Assembly: GCF_963678635.1 (NCBI RefSeq)
Contig: NC_087070.1
Coordinates: 24,554,933 to 24,618,932, forward strand
Source of the DNA: Symsagittifera roscoffensis
Lineage: Eukaryota > Xenacoelomorpha > Acoela > Convolutidae
Reading direction: 5' to 3'
DNA: 64,000 bases
A program made the translations under genes and the position numbers. The notes under the pieces are model-generated. The model was given only the letters and a program-made list of their open reading frames with translations. It ran no database searches and was not told the DNA's origin. Shown piece by piece: positions 12,841 through 24,858 of the stretch. Within the stretch, counting starts at the first letter, position 1; each line of letters begins with the position of its first letter.

Positions 12841-13949
12841 TCTAAAAATCAAAGCAGATATTGCCGAATACAGTTATAATTGAGTTTTGTACAACGATGC
12901 AATTTCCACCTGGCAGAGAAAATTTGCCCAGCCTCATACTATTATTTGAGCTCATTTGGATAAGTTAGCGAATTCGTCTAACCTCAAGTTGAATACTTCA
13001 GAGAGTGTCATTTGTTTCTCTTCCGCCGACTCAGGATTGATTGCAGTTTTTTAATTGAGCAACAGTTTTGGTTTTCATGCCTCAGTGTGAAACAAAGCTT
13101 CCGTAATTCCGCGAAGGCAAAAAAAGCACAACAGGACTGTGAAAACACTCAGAACGTCCTTTTCCAAGTGTTGATGGAATTTTTCCACCGAAACAACCCA
13201 ATGAGCCGAAAGCTTTTAAACAAGTTTCCACTCATTCCGCTTTACGAGAGGCAAAGGACAAAGAACTACCAAAAGTTTTGTTGCCAATTGCAACAGTTGG
13301 TATCTTCAAACGGCGCCAATTTTAAGACGTTGGTTTTTGAGACGTAGCATCCATAAATTCATGGGCATCTGCAACTCTCGGTAACAGCTTAAAATTAGTT
13401 GGTGAGACAACCATTTGCCATAATTGTCATTGAAACTCAGCGAGTCAAACTCAACCTCTCGTCTGAAAGGAAAAACGCTCCTTTATTCTCAAATACGGAG
13501 ATTTTTATTGGAAGATATTCGAAATATATGTATGATTTTAATAGAGTTGCAGAATATATAATCTCAATTAGTGGTCTATTAAGGCCGTCCGCCGGGTTCA
13601 AATCTTCGTGCCCAAGAGTGTTGTTGAAGATTCTTCTTTAACTTAGCAGATAAAGTTCTAATACGGTTTGAATTATATAAGAATTTTAAAAAGGCGTTTC
13701 CATCCTCAAGTTAAAACATTCTACGATGATCAAAGATACATTTTGCCTATGTTTTGGGCTGATAACAACATCAATCTACCTTTGTTTTTTTTCATCGCCC
13801 ACTCAATCAAAATTTTGGAGTGAGTGTCAATGACCCAGAGCTGCGCAAAAGATACGCAGATACAATAGGGGTAGTTATCAAAAAAACGTCTTTCCATGTG
13901 ATCCACGTGCGCAAACCGATCGCGAGTGCTAATTTCAGCACCACTCAGT

Positions 13950-14380
13950 TACTATTCCATATAAGCCGAGTATTGTGCCTCGAGTCATTAGCGGGGCTCC
14001 TAAATTTCTGGGTACATCCTTACAACAATTCCTATCGGTGTGTCCAGACCTTCTCCGCAGCTTGATTTTTATAGCAGTGCGCTTCCGACAGCACAAGTAC
14101 AACATCTCCGCGGATTTAGAGGGTAAGTTTCTCCAGGTAGAAGTCCTCAACCAAGATCAAACCTCGCTTTGTTTATTCTGACGGGAGGATCACACATCAA
14201 ACACTGGTAGTCCATCAGTACACTCGTCATTTTTTCGGCGCCCTTGTTTCAACGACTTTCGTAAAATTTGTTTTGTCAACAAAAGCAAATGAAAAGATGT
14301 CTGCATACCCTGGAACAGTATCCGTGGTTACCGAAGAGCTTTATACTGACAAATTTATAGATTTTTTCAAACTCATTGAG
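13950..14380 (+). pseudogene. BEL/Pao reverse transcriptase fragment
   Basis: The plus-strand frame includes VRFRQHKYNISADLEGKFLQV, with the next residues reading like an acidic loop before the frame ends at 14,181. In Pao polymerases this segment carries the first catalytic Asp (here in SADLE). A later frame at 14,273-14,370 reads VTEELYTDKFIDF, in the place of the Y-x-D-D box; the second catalytic Asp appears lost (YTDK). Several stops separate the two parts. Confidence 0.65.
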
Positions 14381-15109
14381 CAGCCACTCATAGTTAGTTG
14401 CAATTTGGTCGAATTTCTTAAATTTTGTATAACTTTTGAGTGCTTAACTTTTGAGTAAAATTTTCTTTTTAGTAATTTCGTTAGGAATATTAAAACCCTA
14501 ACTGTCGCAACAAAAATTCTAAGGTCACGGTAACAATTTCCCCCTTAAAAATTGTCATGAACAATCGTCGCATGTATTAGATGCTAAATAGTCTCATGTA
14601 GTGGGAGACAACAGATTCGTTGTTCGCTGAGGTGTTACTTGCCCTCCTGATAAGGTTTTAACTCAACTAACCGTTTAGGTTTATGCATCTTCTTTATATG
14701 ACCTTTTTGGGTAGTAGCCCTGTACACCGTAATGGCTCGTTTTTAGAGACATTTCTAAAAAAAAATTGGCTGAAAATTGGGTAATGATTCACCTAATAAA
14801 AAAAAGGAAAATTTCCTCGAGTGGCACTCCGCTCTCCCCTAGTTAGGTCAACTGACAATTACCGCTGTAATTTTGCAGAAGTGTGGATCGTATTGGACTT
14901 GACATGCTCGGTGATACTTCTTAGTTTGTTTTCTACACGGTTGCGTTTTGCGAGGGCAATCCACAATATTGGAAAAATATCAAATCTTTTTTGACTTCGG
15001 TGAAACTTGTTGTGCGCCAAAGAAAGCATTACTAACCATACCCAAGTTAAGGCTTCATACTGGTCTTCTTTCCACACAATTGAAAAACGAAATATTTCAG
15101 GCACTCGTA

Positions 15110-15520
15110 ATTACAGTGAAAAGAAATTTTCATTGTGGACAGATGGCACCACCGTGCTGCAGTGGCTAAAATCTAATGATAAGTTGCCTTTCTTTGTCGG
15201 AAACTGCGTCGGCAAAATCGTTCTGCCACCATTGACGAGTGGAATCTTGTCTGAGCGGTGATAATACAGCTGATACCAGTACGCAGGGGATTTCTTCCAA
15301 TTGGGCCGAGCAATCTTAACACTAGAAGATGACCGTTCAAACCAATCTAAAAAAAATAAATAAAAACAGATTAAGGGGTCCCTCATGCAATGTCGTCAAT
15401 TTTTTGGAGACATCTTCTACCTTCGTCTTCGATTCTGCGTCAACCAAAATTCGTGATCATGGTCTTGACTTGGAAAAAGTTCCTGCAAGAAATATGGAAC
15501 CACTGCCTACAATTTAAGGC
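15110..15520 (+). pseudogene. BEL/Pao RNase H region fragment
   Basis: The frame reads LWTDGTTVLQWLKSNDKLPF then FVGN. WTDS-TTVLQWL followed by a short charged loop and FV.NR is the hallmark of the RNase H-like end of Pao reverse transcriptases. After an indel, another frame near 15,260 gives DNTADTSTQGISS, matching the GDNPAD-type motif, and a further one near 15,370 gives LRGPS. Three frames in under 300 bp show advanced decay. Confidence 0.7.
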
Positions 15521-16064
15521 TGCTGCCGTAAAATGCACATTTTTGTGGAACCAGAAATGTGGAAAGGAAAGTTCTGCATTTTGAATAAATCCACTCATTT
15601 CTTTTCAAATTGAAATTAATTTTCTCTGGCAAAACCATTAACAGCAACAGCAAGATTGTCACGTACTCCTCGTTCTTGATACTATACCAAGTTTGATACT
15701 AAGTTTGGTAATAAACATCTCAATTTGCTTGAAATCCAGCAAACATTTATTTGGTTGTTGGCTCGTTACCTCCACTTTGAGAACTTCCAAGCAGGGCTGG
15801 ACTACATGCGCTTTGTGATCAATTTAACGACCGGCTGTACATCTCAAGGTTATGCCACTACTAGATACCAGCTCACAGGGGGCGGGCATCGAACGTTTTA
15901 TTGCCAGCGCTTTCAAACTGGATAACCGAAAAAAAAGTTTGTTGACGCAGAAACGGAACTACTTGCCTGCATCAAGAACTGGAACCACATGGCTCCAGTC
16001 ATCTTTGCGCTTTAAAGTATTTCCTGTGCACCGCACCAACTTGGCGGCTCTTGGGTAAAGAAGA

Positions 16065-16570
16065 AATGTTAGAAACAACACTCTGCTTAGTTGAGCAGGC
16101 CTTGAATACAAGGCCGATAACTCCGGTATGAAACAATTTGCGTGATTTAGAAGCGTTAAAACACTATCATCTTTGCTTGAGCAGTACGTCGGAAAGTTTA
16201 CTTCGCTCTCTCTCTCTCTCTCTCACTTTCACTTTCTCTTCTGGGGAATACTTTGATCGTAAGAAAAATTCAGTCCTAAGAAAAGGTACGACCATAAACC
16301 TGACCATATAGCAGGCTCTATAGCTTACTTTACTTAACTAGCGTAGGAAGTGGAATACTCGTTCTGACAATGTTCTCAATTAGGGTGATCTCATATGGGT
16401 GAATGAAACCGATAGCCCGCGTGCTTATTACCCTCTGGGTCGCATAATTAAGTTAAGCTACGGTAAAGACGTATGCGCATTAAGACTGGTACTTACAAAT
16501 TTACCCGACTGATCGATAAGCTCGCCCCAGTTGTTCCGTATTTCGGAACGGAGGATTTTCGCGCTTAAGT
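16065..16570 (+). pseudogene. BEL/Pao integrase C-terminal fragment
   Basis: Near 16,080 the frame reads LVEQALNTRPITPV, a stop, then NNLRDLEALKHYHL. This is the conserved end of the Pao integrase core (…NSRPLTP…DLEALTP.H). Around 16,340-16,480 it reads RKWNTRSDN, GDLIWVNE and YYPLGRI, matching the tail with W-x-x-x, GDLV and PLGRV motifs, and it closes with IDKLAPV near 16,520. Stops occur within and between the parts. Confidence 0.7.
16206..16224. repeat. CT microsatellite
   Basis: About nine uninterrupted CT dinucleotides, inside the decayed BEL/Pao integrase region, followed by CACTTTCACTTTC variants. Confidence 0.85.
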
Positions 16571-16639
16571 AGCCCGAAAGTAAGAATATAAGAGGAAAGT
16601 AAGACAGTTATATTTATAACGAAAGTGAGAAAGTAAATA

Positions 16640-16730
16640 AGAACTGGTGGCCGCGCGGTCAATAAAATAGTGTCTCATACCAGTCACCCGAGTTCAAATT
16701 CCCCATACCCTGGACTTTTTACTTAAAAAA
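16640..16730 (+). repeat. tRNA-like sequence, possible SINE head
   Basis: GGTGGCCGCGCGGTCAA fits an A box (T-R-G-C-N-N-A/G-Y-N-G-G), and about 35 bp later GAGTTCAAATTCC fits a B box (G-G-T-T-C-R-A-N-T-C-C). The spacing suits a RNA polymerase III promoter of the Ser/Leu tRNA type. The acceptor arms do not pair well, so a working tRNA is unlikely. A tRNA-derived SINE or tRNA pseudogene is the best reading. Confidence 0.4.
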
Positions 16731-18080
16731 CCTGAGGGACTAAAGTACCATTTGACACTTTTTAATAGTTTTGGTTCACGCATGATTTAGTCTGACCTCT
16801 AAAAAGAGCAATTTTTCTCAAGGACAATAACTTTTGAGAGCTTCCTTTGAGTTTTAAGCTTTAAGAGATTGATCTTATGAGCGATTAAAAAGGTGTTAAA
16901 ATATTCTTTGATCAGAGTTAATGTTTACTTTTCTAGGTTTTTTTTCAGAATTTGAGATTCGAGCGAACATAGCTTAAATGTTAAACCATCAGTAAAACTT
17001 CTACGTGCTCAAAGGAATTCTACGTTGTTAAGGTTAACTTTGCTGGATTCTCGCAAGACTTTGATTCAAAGTTCATTGGGGAACAAATTTAGTTCCAGGA
17101 GCTGTGGCATTCTTTGCGTTTGACTCGGCTTGAAGGCACTGTCTTACGGTTCTACTGGAAAAATTGTTGGCCTGTTTTGTCCAAAATTCGCAAAATGGGA
17201 TCTTGACAATGATTTGGAAGCTTTTGGAAAATCAATTTGGTCTACCAGAGAAGATTGACAAAATTTTAGAAAATTGTTTGAAAATCGGCGCCCCTCGAAA
17301 AAATACTGGATCCGCTCCTGACCCCAATCGCAAATATTCCTCATGTTGTTCGAAAGTCAAAACACAAAAAATAAAAAATGTGAGTTGTCAGGACACGCAG
17401 ATATTTTGCACATGAAGTACGGAAAGATACATCATTCTTGCTTATTGCTTAACATCGAGGCAACTAAAACACACCTTTCAAATTTTAATGTCACAAATTA
17501 ACAAATAACACATACAGCTAGGAAAGCTTGGATATGTTAACACTAATGAGAATTTTTTTCCAGTGAACCTAAATGGAAAAGTCAGATTCTTAAATTTAAA
17601 AAGTCAGATCTTTGAAACGAATGCAGTGTACGCAAAGCCAATCAATCCAACATTTTATCACTTTAGTTAGAGTGCACCGAATAAAAAAGTTGCACAGTAA
17701 CAGAGAGTTAATTCGACCAATGCAGATTGTTTTAAGAGAAAAAGGTTCAAAAATGCGCAACAATTTAGAAGCTAAAAGCTAACCTTGAAGCAAGAGTTGT
17801 GAGTGTGATAAAAACATGTTAAAATCGAGATGATAAGTCATAGCACAAAATCAACAAAAAACCAAACCAAACCAAATAAAAACCGTATTATCAAAATCTA
17901 AGGTTTGATTTGTTTTTGGCTGATCAATTTTTTTTAGTTTTAGAAAAGGTTTTGCCTTTTTTGAAAAAAAAACTCATCGAATCTATTTCTAAATAAACTT
18001 CGAATAACCTTTTTTACTTACTTTCTTTTCAACTGTTCAAACCTGAAGACGCGCCAATAAGAAGTTTTATGTGTTCCATT
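16731..18080. other. Non-coding, contains one dispersed repeat
   Basis: No convincing gene. Contains the reverse-strand copy of the GGGGCGRATCCAGGATTTT repeat at about 17,195-17,330. Confidence 0.4.
17195..17330 (-). repeat. Dispersed repeat, copy 2
   Basis: The minus strand reads AGGAGCGGATCCAGTATTTT, a GGGGCGCC-containing piece, and GTAGACCAAATTGATTTTCC, in the same order as the copies at 7795 and 33,665. Confidence 0.6.
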
Positions 18081-18084
18081 AAAG

Positions 18085-18200
18085 ACAAAGACTTCAGCTT
18101 ATCTCAGTGGGTAGTGACCCTAAAACGTTCGTGCTCCAGCTGTATATTTCTGAGGGCGAGGTTTCATTTCCATCCATCCTGAAGCGAGCTTAAATACAAC
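18085..18200 (+). repeat. Possible tRNA-derived SINE
   Basis: TATCTCAGTGGGTAGTGA resembles an A box and GCGAGGTTTCATTTCC about 50 bp later resembles a degenerate B box, followed by an unrelated tail. The layout fits a SINE head. No poly(A) tail or target duplication was identified. Confidence 0.35.
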
Positions 18201-18984
18201 TACCCATGTTGACGAGTTTATTATCATATGGGTGATGGCCAGAATGCACCTGATTTCTCCCTTTCCAAGTTAACATTCAGGACATTTTTATTGGATCGGC
18301 GTATAAATTGACCTTCAGCCACATTAAATGATAGACCTTAAATAAAGGAATCTCGGCGCTTCCTGCAGGGCCCAAACTGGTCACATCTTCTTACAAATGC
18401 GTCACATTCATCCGCCTTTCAAGTATCAGGAGGCAGTAAACGGTTTCATTATAAATTTGGAAGTATTTTCTTAATGAACAAAAAAACATGTTGCAAGCTT
18501 GCGCTTGCTACAAAAAAAAATTATTTTGATAGGAAATAAAAGGATATTTTAACTGCAAATATTTTTCATTATAAGTGTTTGAAACTTGCCAGCTTAGTCA
18601 ATTTGAGACAATTAATGCGCGATACATATTTTGAGATATATAGTCGAAGGTGGCAATTAAATCCACCATTTAAAATTCGTTTTTTTTCTCCATATAAAAT
18701 TCGTTTTTAAGTACATTTTTTGATAATTTTTTTAAAAATGCATCTAAAAAAATTGTTAAGCTGAGCTCGAATTTTCAACTAAATTTTTCGTAAAACGATT
18801 TAAACATTGCCAACATTGTCAATTTGGGACAATTAACGCGCGATGCGATTTATTTCGCAGAAAATTAAACGGTCTAAGAAACTGTTCCAAGTTGAATTGT
18901 AGCATGTAATTTGGTCTCTTTAATATCTTTCTGGATGATTACCACTTTGTATTTATTTTGAGGGAATGGTGTTCGAAATCAAAA
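18201..18984. other. Non-coding, repeat-rich
   Basis: Contains two copies of a GTCAATTTGRGACAATTAA-type motif followed by GCGCGAT (near 18,598 and 18,817), which recur inverted near 19,279. No gene seen. Confidence 0.4.
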
Positions 18985-19580
18985 GACTGCTCGTATCAGG
19001 GCGAAGCTCTGAATGTTCCGACTGCCTTTTAAGTTTTATGGAGCAGTAATAACAGGAAAAAGTTAAATGTAATAAAACAAATTGAAAAACAATTTTTCTC
19101 TAAAATTTGAAAATTTTTATGAAAATCATCCCCACACACGCCATATAAAGTACAAAAAAATAGATTTTGCTCCTTGTAACAAATCACTTATGGTAAATAA
19201 GCTTCTTTTAACCAATTTGGAACGATTTTTAAGACGGATTAATTCACCGCTTGCGCGTTAATAGCGCGAAATATATCGCGCGTTAATTGTCCCAAATTGG
19301 CCAAAATGGCAATCTTTCAACCCCCATAATTTTAGCAAAAAAGATCACAGATGAAATATATTTTCAAATTTGGGCTCAGGACAACAATGTCAAAAATGGC
19401 TAGTTAAGAAGTCGAAATTTGTCTAAAGAAAAAAAACCCACCCCGAGCACAAATATTCCGTTACTTTCGTATCGAAAGTCGGAACAATAATTTGATATTC
19501 ATTCTTTAAAGCAAACACTACTCCATAGATCTTAAAAGGCAGTCCGGACAATCAAGGCTTCGCCTTGATACGAGCAGTTC
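18985..19580. repeat. Fold-back element with about 50-bp inverted arms
   Basis: The left arm (18,985-19,033) begins GACTGCTCGTATCAGGGCGA and ends GACTGCCTTTTAAG. The right arm (19,531-19,580) is its reverse complement with about five mismatches. Each arm itself contains a small hairpin (CAGGGCGAAGCTCTG / CAAGGCTTCGCCTTG). A related single arm lies near 43,364-43,410, so the unit belongs to a family of non-autonomous elements or to repeat ends. Confidence 0.6.
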
Positions 19581-20169
19581 TGTTCAGTTTTGTTAATACG
19601 TTGCTCTGCGCGAACTTATTTTCTTGACTTTACAACGTGTGTGGTATGAAGAATTCAAATTTTTTTTATCATATATCCTTTGCAACTTTTTAGATTCTCG
19701 ATCTTTTTTTATTTTTTAAATATTAAGACCTGAGGATGCACTATTTAAGCGTCTCATCATAATTTGATCTTTCAACATCTATATTTTCTTCTAAATGATC
19801 AGTTATTTATCCGAATTATAGTCTCCAGAAATTTTTTTTTGACTTTAATCTAGCACGGGGTGTCCGTTGCTCAAAATTAGATAGATACCTGTATCCATTT
19901 TAGAGAAATTGTGGTAGTTTGAAATTTACCAGTTTGGCTAATCAAGGGCAATATACGCGCGATAAACTTTGAGCTAATAACGCGTAATCGAAGATTTAAA
20001 TCGTCTAGAAATTGTTCTTTTTTGGTCTATTCAAAATTTTTTGGTCTATTTAAAGTTTAATTTTAAACTTTGTATTTTTAATAGCAAGGTGGAAAACTTT
20101 TAAAACATCTTTTAAAGCAAAAGAAAGCATTTTTTTCTTAAGTTTTTTAAATGTCACCATTTATCTAAA

Positions 20170-20815
20170 AGCGAACAATACTCCATATATTATAAAGTTT
20201 TAACAAAAGCCAGAGGATTAGGGCTTCGCACTGATGCGAGCAGTCTTGAAGAGATTGACGAAAAGTTTGTGCTCGGGGTGGTCTTTTGTTTTTCTTCAGA
20301 CGATTTTTAAATTTATAATTAGCCTTTTTTGACAAAGTGTTTTTAATCATTCGGAAAAAAATGCTGTTCCTGAGCTCATATTCAACCGTACCATCTTTCC
20401 CCATTCCCTAAGTGACCTACCGTAGAACCATAGAATACCCTCACTAAGAATGTTTTCTATATTTTTGTATTCGGGATTGCATTTCTATGATAGCAATTGC
20501 TTAGATTAATTTTCAAAAATGTTTCAATGTATTTTTTTTTCTTCGTTTTTTGTAAATGTCCCCAATTTTCTAAAAGGGAATGCTACTCCAAATATTATAA
20601 AGTTTTAACAAAAGCCAGAGGATTAGGGCTTCGCATTGATGCGAGCAGTCTTGACATTTCAGTTTTGAGGAGATTGATGGAAAGTTTGTGCTCGGAGTGG
20701 TCTTTTGTTTTTCTCCAGAAGATTTTTAAGTTTATAACTAGCCTCTTTCGACAAAGTTTTTTCTAAAACGTTCGGAAAATATTGCTGTCCTGAGCTCATA
20801 TTCAAAAGATGATTC
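20170..20815 (+). repeat. Direct duplication, about 220-bp unit, about 410 bp apart
   Basis: A unit starting TATTATAAAGTTTTAACAAA and ending CTGAGCTCATATTCAA is present at about 20,185-20,390 and again at about 20,595-20,805. The second copy has an insertion of about 15 bp and scattered substitutions. Both include TTCGCAYTGATGCGAGCAGTC, related to the arms at 18,985-19,580. Confidence 0.7.
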
Positions 20816-21101
20816 TTCTAAATTTTAAATTTTGGTAAACTTATGGTGTTTTAAATTTTGCCAATTTGTGCCGTCCGAGTTATTACCAAGTGAGTCAATT
20901 AGCATTCCCATGTGAAAGAATGCAGTTGACTCGTTCACTGCGTCAAGATTTGTTTGTTCAATTGAGATATTTTGAATTGCGTGCGCTGAACCGAAATTTT
21001 AGTTAGTTGAAAGTAAAATCTGTGTTTCTTTAATATAAAAAATGGTTTTTATATTTTTTCGAAAGCTTAGATTAAATGGGTTTTCGTCTAAAGGAATGTT
21101 T

Positions 21102-22118
21102 CCTAGCCGATCAAGGGAGGTTATCTTGCAAAGTTCTTGCAAAAGAGGGTTATCTTGCAAGAATCTTGGAAGAGGAAGGCTATCTTGCAAGAATCTTGCA
21201 AAGTTCTTGCAAGATAACCATCTCAAAAATTCTGTCTAAAAAACAAAAACAAATAACAGAAATTAGGTGTAAGATCAAAACAAATTGATTCTAGGACGAG
21301 AACCCAAAACTTTTTCGAGTTGATCTGAAAAAAAAATTAATTTTTTTTTTCAAAATTTTTAGTTTGAATCGTTAAAAATTGTGTAGAGTATGCTCTCAAT
21401 GAATCATATATGCTCTGTTTTGCAGTGATTCAAATTTTCACAAACGAAAAAAAAATTGTGTTATTATTATCAAAAAAGCTCTAATCATAAATCGTTCTAG
21501 ATGTTCAAGGAGCTTAGAGGGCATCTATTTTTTTCTTTGATTTTTGAAAGTTGAGATTTTTTCAAGAAAGTCAGTGTTTTTTGTTTACTTGCGTTCATTA
21601 CTCTTTTGTAATTTTCGATTGGCTGTGTTCTAGGAAGGTGAAGCTGTTATCACAAACGACTTCTTCTCAAATAAGTCTACTGAAGATTTTCTGGAGAATC
21701 CATCAACTCATCTCGATTGACGTTATTGTGAGAAAAAACTGAGTTAAAAAAACTTAAGTTTCATCTTGTGTTTTTAATCTTGTGATTTATTTCTGTAAAT
21801 TTATGTTCTCATTTGATTTAAATTGTGTTTTTCCTATTTTGAGAGATTTAGGTATAAGTTGTCGATCAAAACTTGAAGATAGCCGCCTATCACAATGAAA
21901 GTTAAAAAATTGAAATTTTCTGGGGGCAACCGCCTATTGGGCTGTGTGTATGTATGCGTAGCTAAAATTGCTTCCTTCTTCCACGAACGCTGTTGGTTTT
22001 TTTAAAAACTATTTTTGCCCAAAAAAAATTGTATTTGTGAAGATCTTGCAAAAAAAGGTTATCTTTAAAGGAGGTTATCTTGCAAAATCTTGCAAGTTAA
22101 ACTCCCTTGATCGACTAG
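21102..22118. repeat. Candidate non-autonomous element with inverted ends and CTTGCAAG repeats
   Basis: The left end reads CCTAGCCGATCAAGGGAGGT and the right end is its near-perfect complement (ACTCCCTTGATCGACTAGG). Inside the left end are four or five copies of TTATCTTGCAAGAATCTTGC-like sequence, some inverted, and the right end repeats the motif. The length is about 1.0 kb and no transposase is encoded. I could not confirm a target site duplication. Confidence 0.5.
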
Positions 22119-24682
22119 GGTTCATTTTATGCGTTTATGGCTCGCTAATAGTTATATACGCTTATCGCTACACCCTCTTTAATGGCCAGCCTCTGGGTCT
22201 TACATACACACACACACGGACGAAAAAAATCGGTGGTTTTCTATGCTTCAATTTGGCCTCGGAATGGTGATTTCGCTCATCGTTGCACCTCATAGGTCAA
22301 TCGTTTTTTGATCATACAGGAATGTTTGTGCCAAAAAATTGCGAAATAAATAAAGCATACTTTTTTTTGCATTTTTGTGTGCTCGGTGTGATTGTTTCTC
22401 CTTACAAAACTCCATTTTGAATATTTTGAAAAAAAAATTGGTCGTTTGCCAGATGTACTGCTCTGAGTTGAAAATCAATGCGGTCACATTTAGTCAAATT
22501 TTTCTAGAATTTTGTGAAATTATGGCGCCAATTTATCCATTTTGGAGCGCGTGTGGGTTTTATGTTTGCACATATTTTGTACTTCGCGAATTTTGACCTG
22601 GCACCTAAGCAATCTTGGTTAAATTTTGCTCAGCTAATTGATCCAAATGATTTATTTCTAGACTCAAATTATATCATTTTAACTTGCGAGGAGTGGATTT
22701 ATTGTGAGGAGTGGATTTATTCCGAAGAATTGGCAAAAATTTGACTCCCTTCTCACCATTTTAACATGTTTAAAGACTTGATTCTGGAATTCAGAAACAT
22801 ACAGACACAAAATTAAACGCCTATTCAGTGCACAGTTTGGCCTCGTAGTGAATTTCATTGTTCTTCCGGCTTACTTCTTCCGGCATACTTTTTATCTAAA
22901 AAAACACAATTTAGAAAATGTTAGCCATGGACTAAATGAATACCAAACAAATACGTAATTTATTTGGTTTGATGGTACCCCAATCCCAACAATCTGCCAA
23001 CAAACAATGCCAAAAAAACAATATCATTAAATATCGAGTTTCCAGTCGATAGATTATCGCGATACCTATAAGCTTGTCGATAGTTATTTCAATATATTTT
23101 ATCGCAATATATCGGATATGCGATTATCAATTTCCCACCCTGGCTCTCTCGTTTGAAGTCTTATCATTTTTTCAAGAACTGCTTCAGGCACTTTTGAATG
23201 CTGTGGCGAAACATTCAGGGTTTAGCCTTTATGGTAGCAGTTTTATGAATTTTTCATAAACCCTTCTCTTCACAGGTAGCGAACAGGCTTTTCATGAATC
23301 TTAGCTGACAGTGCGAAAGATATTAAATTGAGTCAACCATTAACGCAAGTGTTGCAATCAAACAACTTCCTCAGCCGCCAAAAACTAATGTCATTTAATT
23401 CATTTGATTATTTCCTCATTTCATTTTTTATCACTAGGAAGGAAAATTTCGTTGAAATTAAGACAAAAAAAAGACCTGGATTTTGTTGAAAAATATCACG
23501 GTACCCTTGACGTCATATTTACATGATTTGACAAACTACCACATGAATTATTCATACGATACGGTCAATTTGGTCCTGTTGTAATTAGATAATTTGAATG
23601 GATTGAAAACATACAATATAGTGAAAGAAAGAGATCGAGACTTTTGGATACATCAGAAAAATAGAAAAATAGAATAATTATAGTGGGGACTATTCATTAA
23701 TTATTGAAGGAGTTCTTTTGAACCGGTTTTCGTGGCAGAATTGAAAAGAAAGAGGAAAAAATGGAGTCTGCTTCCAAACTGAGAGGGCACTAAAGAGCAG
23801 TTTATCAGTCAGAGACCTTTTTATATAGCAGTGTACTGTTTGATGATTCGGCTTCTATCTTGCTATGATTGGGTAGATGAATTGATGAATTGAAGATGGC
23901 GAGGAAACTCAATTATTCATCACTCTATGTTTCAAGTCCATCTCACATTTCCCATAATATCCCAAAAATTATTGTTCTTTCTAAAGATGGCGAAAAAGGA
24001 GTGCAAGCATTAGAAACAGATATTTGCCGATTTTTTTAAAATCATAATTAGACTTCAAAAATAAAAAAGATAACGTCACGGTTTTAGGCCATTTTATCCA
24101 TGAGGGAAATTGATTCACAACCTTACAATCCAACAACCCAGATACTTCACTGGTGATTCACTGATAGATGATTCACAGATGATTCACTGATAGAAAGAAA
24201 TGTACGCAACTTTTGGAAAAATTACTCGCAAGCAAATACCAAAATTATGGGTGCGTCTTGAACCCCGAAATTCTTGATGGTTAGGCTGAACAGAACTTTC
24301 TCATGCTGTTAAAACAGGACTTTTGTGTTTTGTAGAGGAGAAAGGCTGAATCTCAAATACTTTGCACATGTTGGCGACTTTTTTGAGGTTAATGAATTGT
24401 CAAAGTAATTTGGTGAACTGGCTCCGGCGAACAATGAAGAATATATGATGACAAAGCAAAAAAAATTAGGATGTTTTATGGGAATTTTTACAAAAAGCTC
24501 ACGCAGAGGTGAGTGGTGGGGGTGTAGGGTTCAATAATCCATTCACTCTCAAGAATTTAACCTGTTGGCCATGCAACCAATAAGCTCTCTTTCAGGGCAT
24601 TCATTGTCGGCCAACCAACCCTGAGAACTTACTACAAGTGCCATGTGCACTTTTATTTGGCGCGACTGCAGCGGTGAGTATA
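22119..24682. other. Non-coding, nothing recognised
   Basis: A/T-rich. A patch of TATCG/CGATA palindromic words lies near 23,040-23,130. No reading frame has a recognisable motif. Confidence 0.4.
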
Positions 24683-24858
24683 TTGCGAGTAGTCTTTTAA
24701 TGCGAGTTGTCTTTTAATGCGAGTTGTCTTTTTTGCGAGTGGTCCTTTTTGCGATTTGTCTTTTATTGCGAGTGGTCTTTTTTGCGATTTGTCTTTTATT
24801 GTGAGTTCTCTTTTTTGCGAGTTGTCTTTTTGCAAGTTGTCTTTTTTGCGAGTTGTCT
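24683..24858 (+). repeat. Tandem array, TGCGAGTTGTCTTTT-type unit
   Basis: About ten copies of a 17-19 bp unit, TGCGAGTTGTCTTTT plus a variable TT/AA end, with TGGTC and TTTGTC variants. The overlapping frames on both strands are by-products of the array. Confidence 0.8.

Larger units (their letters stand above)
11650..16575 (+). mobile_element. Decayed BEL/Pao LTR retrotransposon
   Basis: Pieces of a Pao-type polyprotein appear in the correct order on the plus strand: gag-like DUF1759 segment (12,690-12,840), reverse transcriptase (about 13,950-14,380), RNase H and flank (about 15,110-15,520), and integrase C-terminal region (about 16,065-16,570). Every part carries stops or frameshifts. 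The order and length of about 5 kb fit one internal region of a single element. Flanking LTRs were not found, so the borders are those of recognisable coding sequence. It is clearly inactive. Confidence 0.75.

Noticed and set aside
13575-13625. GGGTTCAAATCTTCG, a B-box-like word, as a tRNA gene or SINE
   Set aside because: No matching A box at a fitting distance and no arms that fold as a tRNA.
22110-22215. Telomere- or satellite-like sequence near CACACACAC
   Set aside because: Only a few CA units; no higher-order array.
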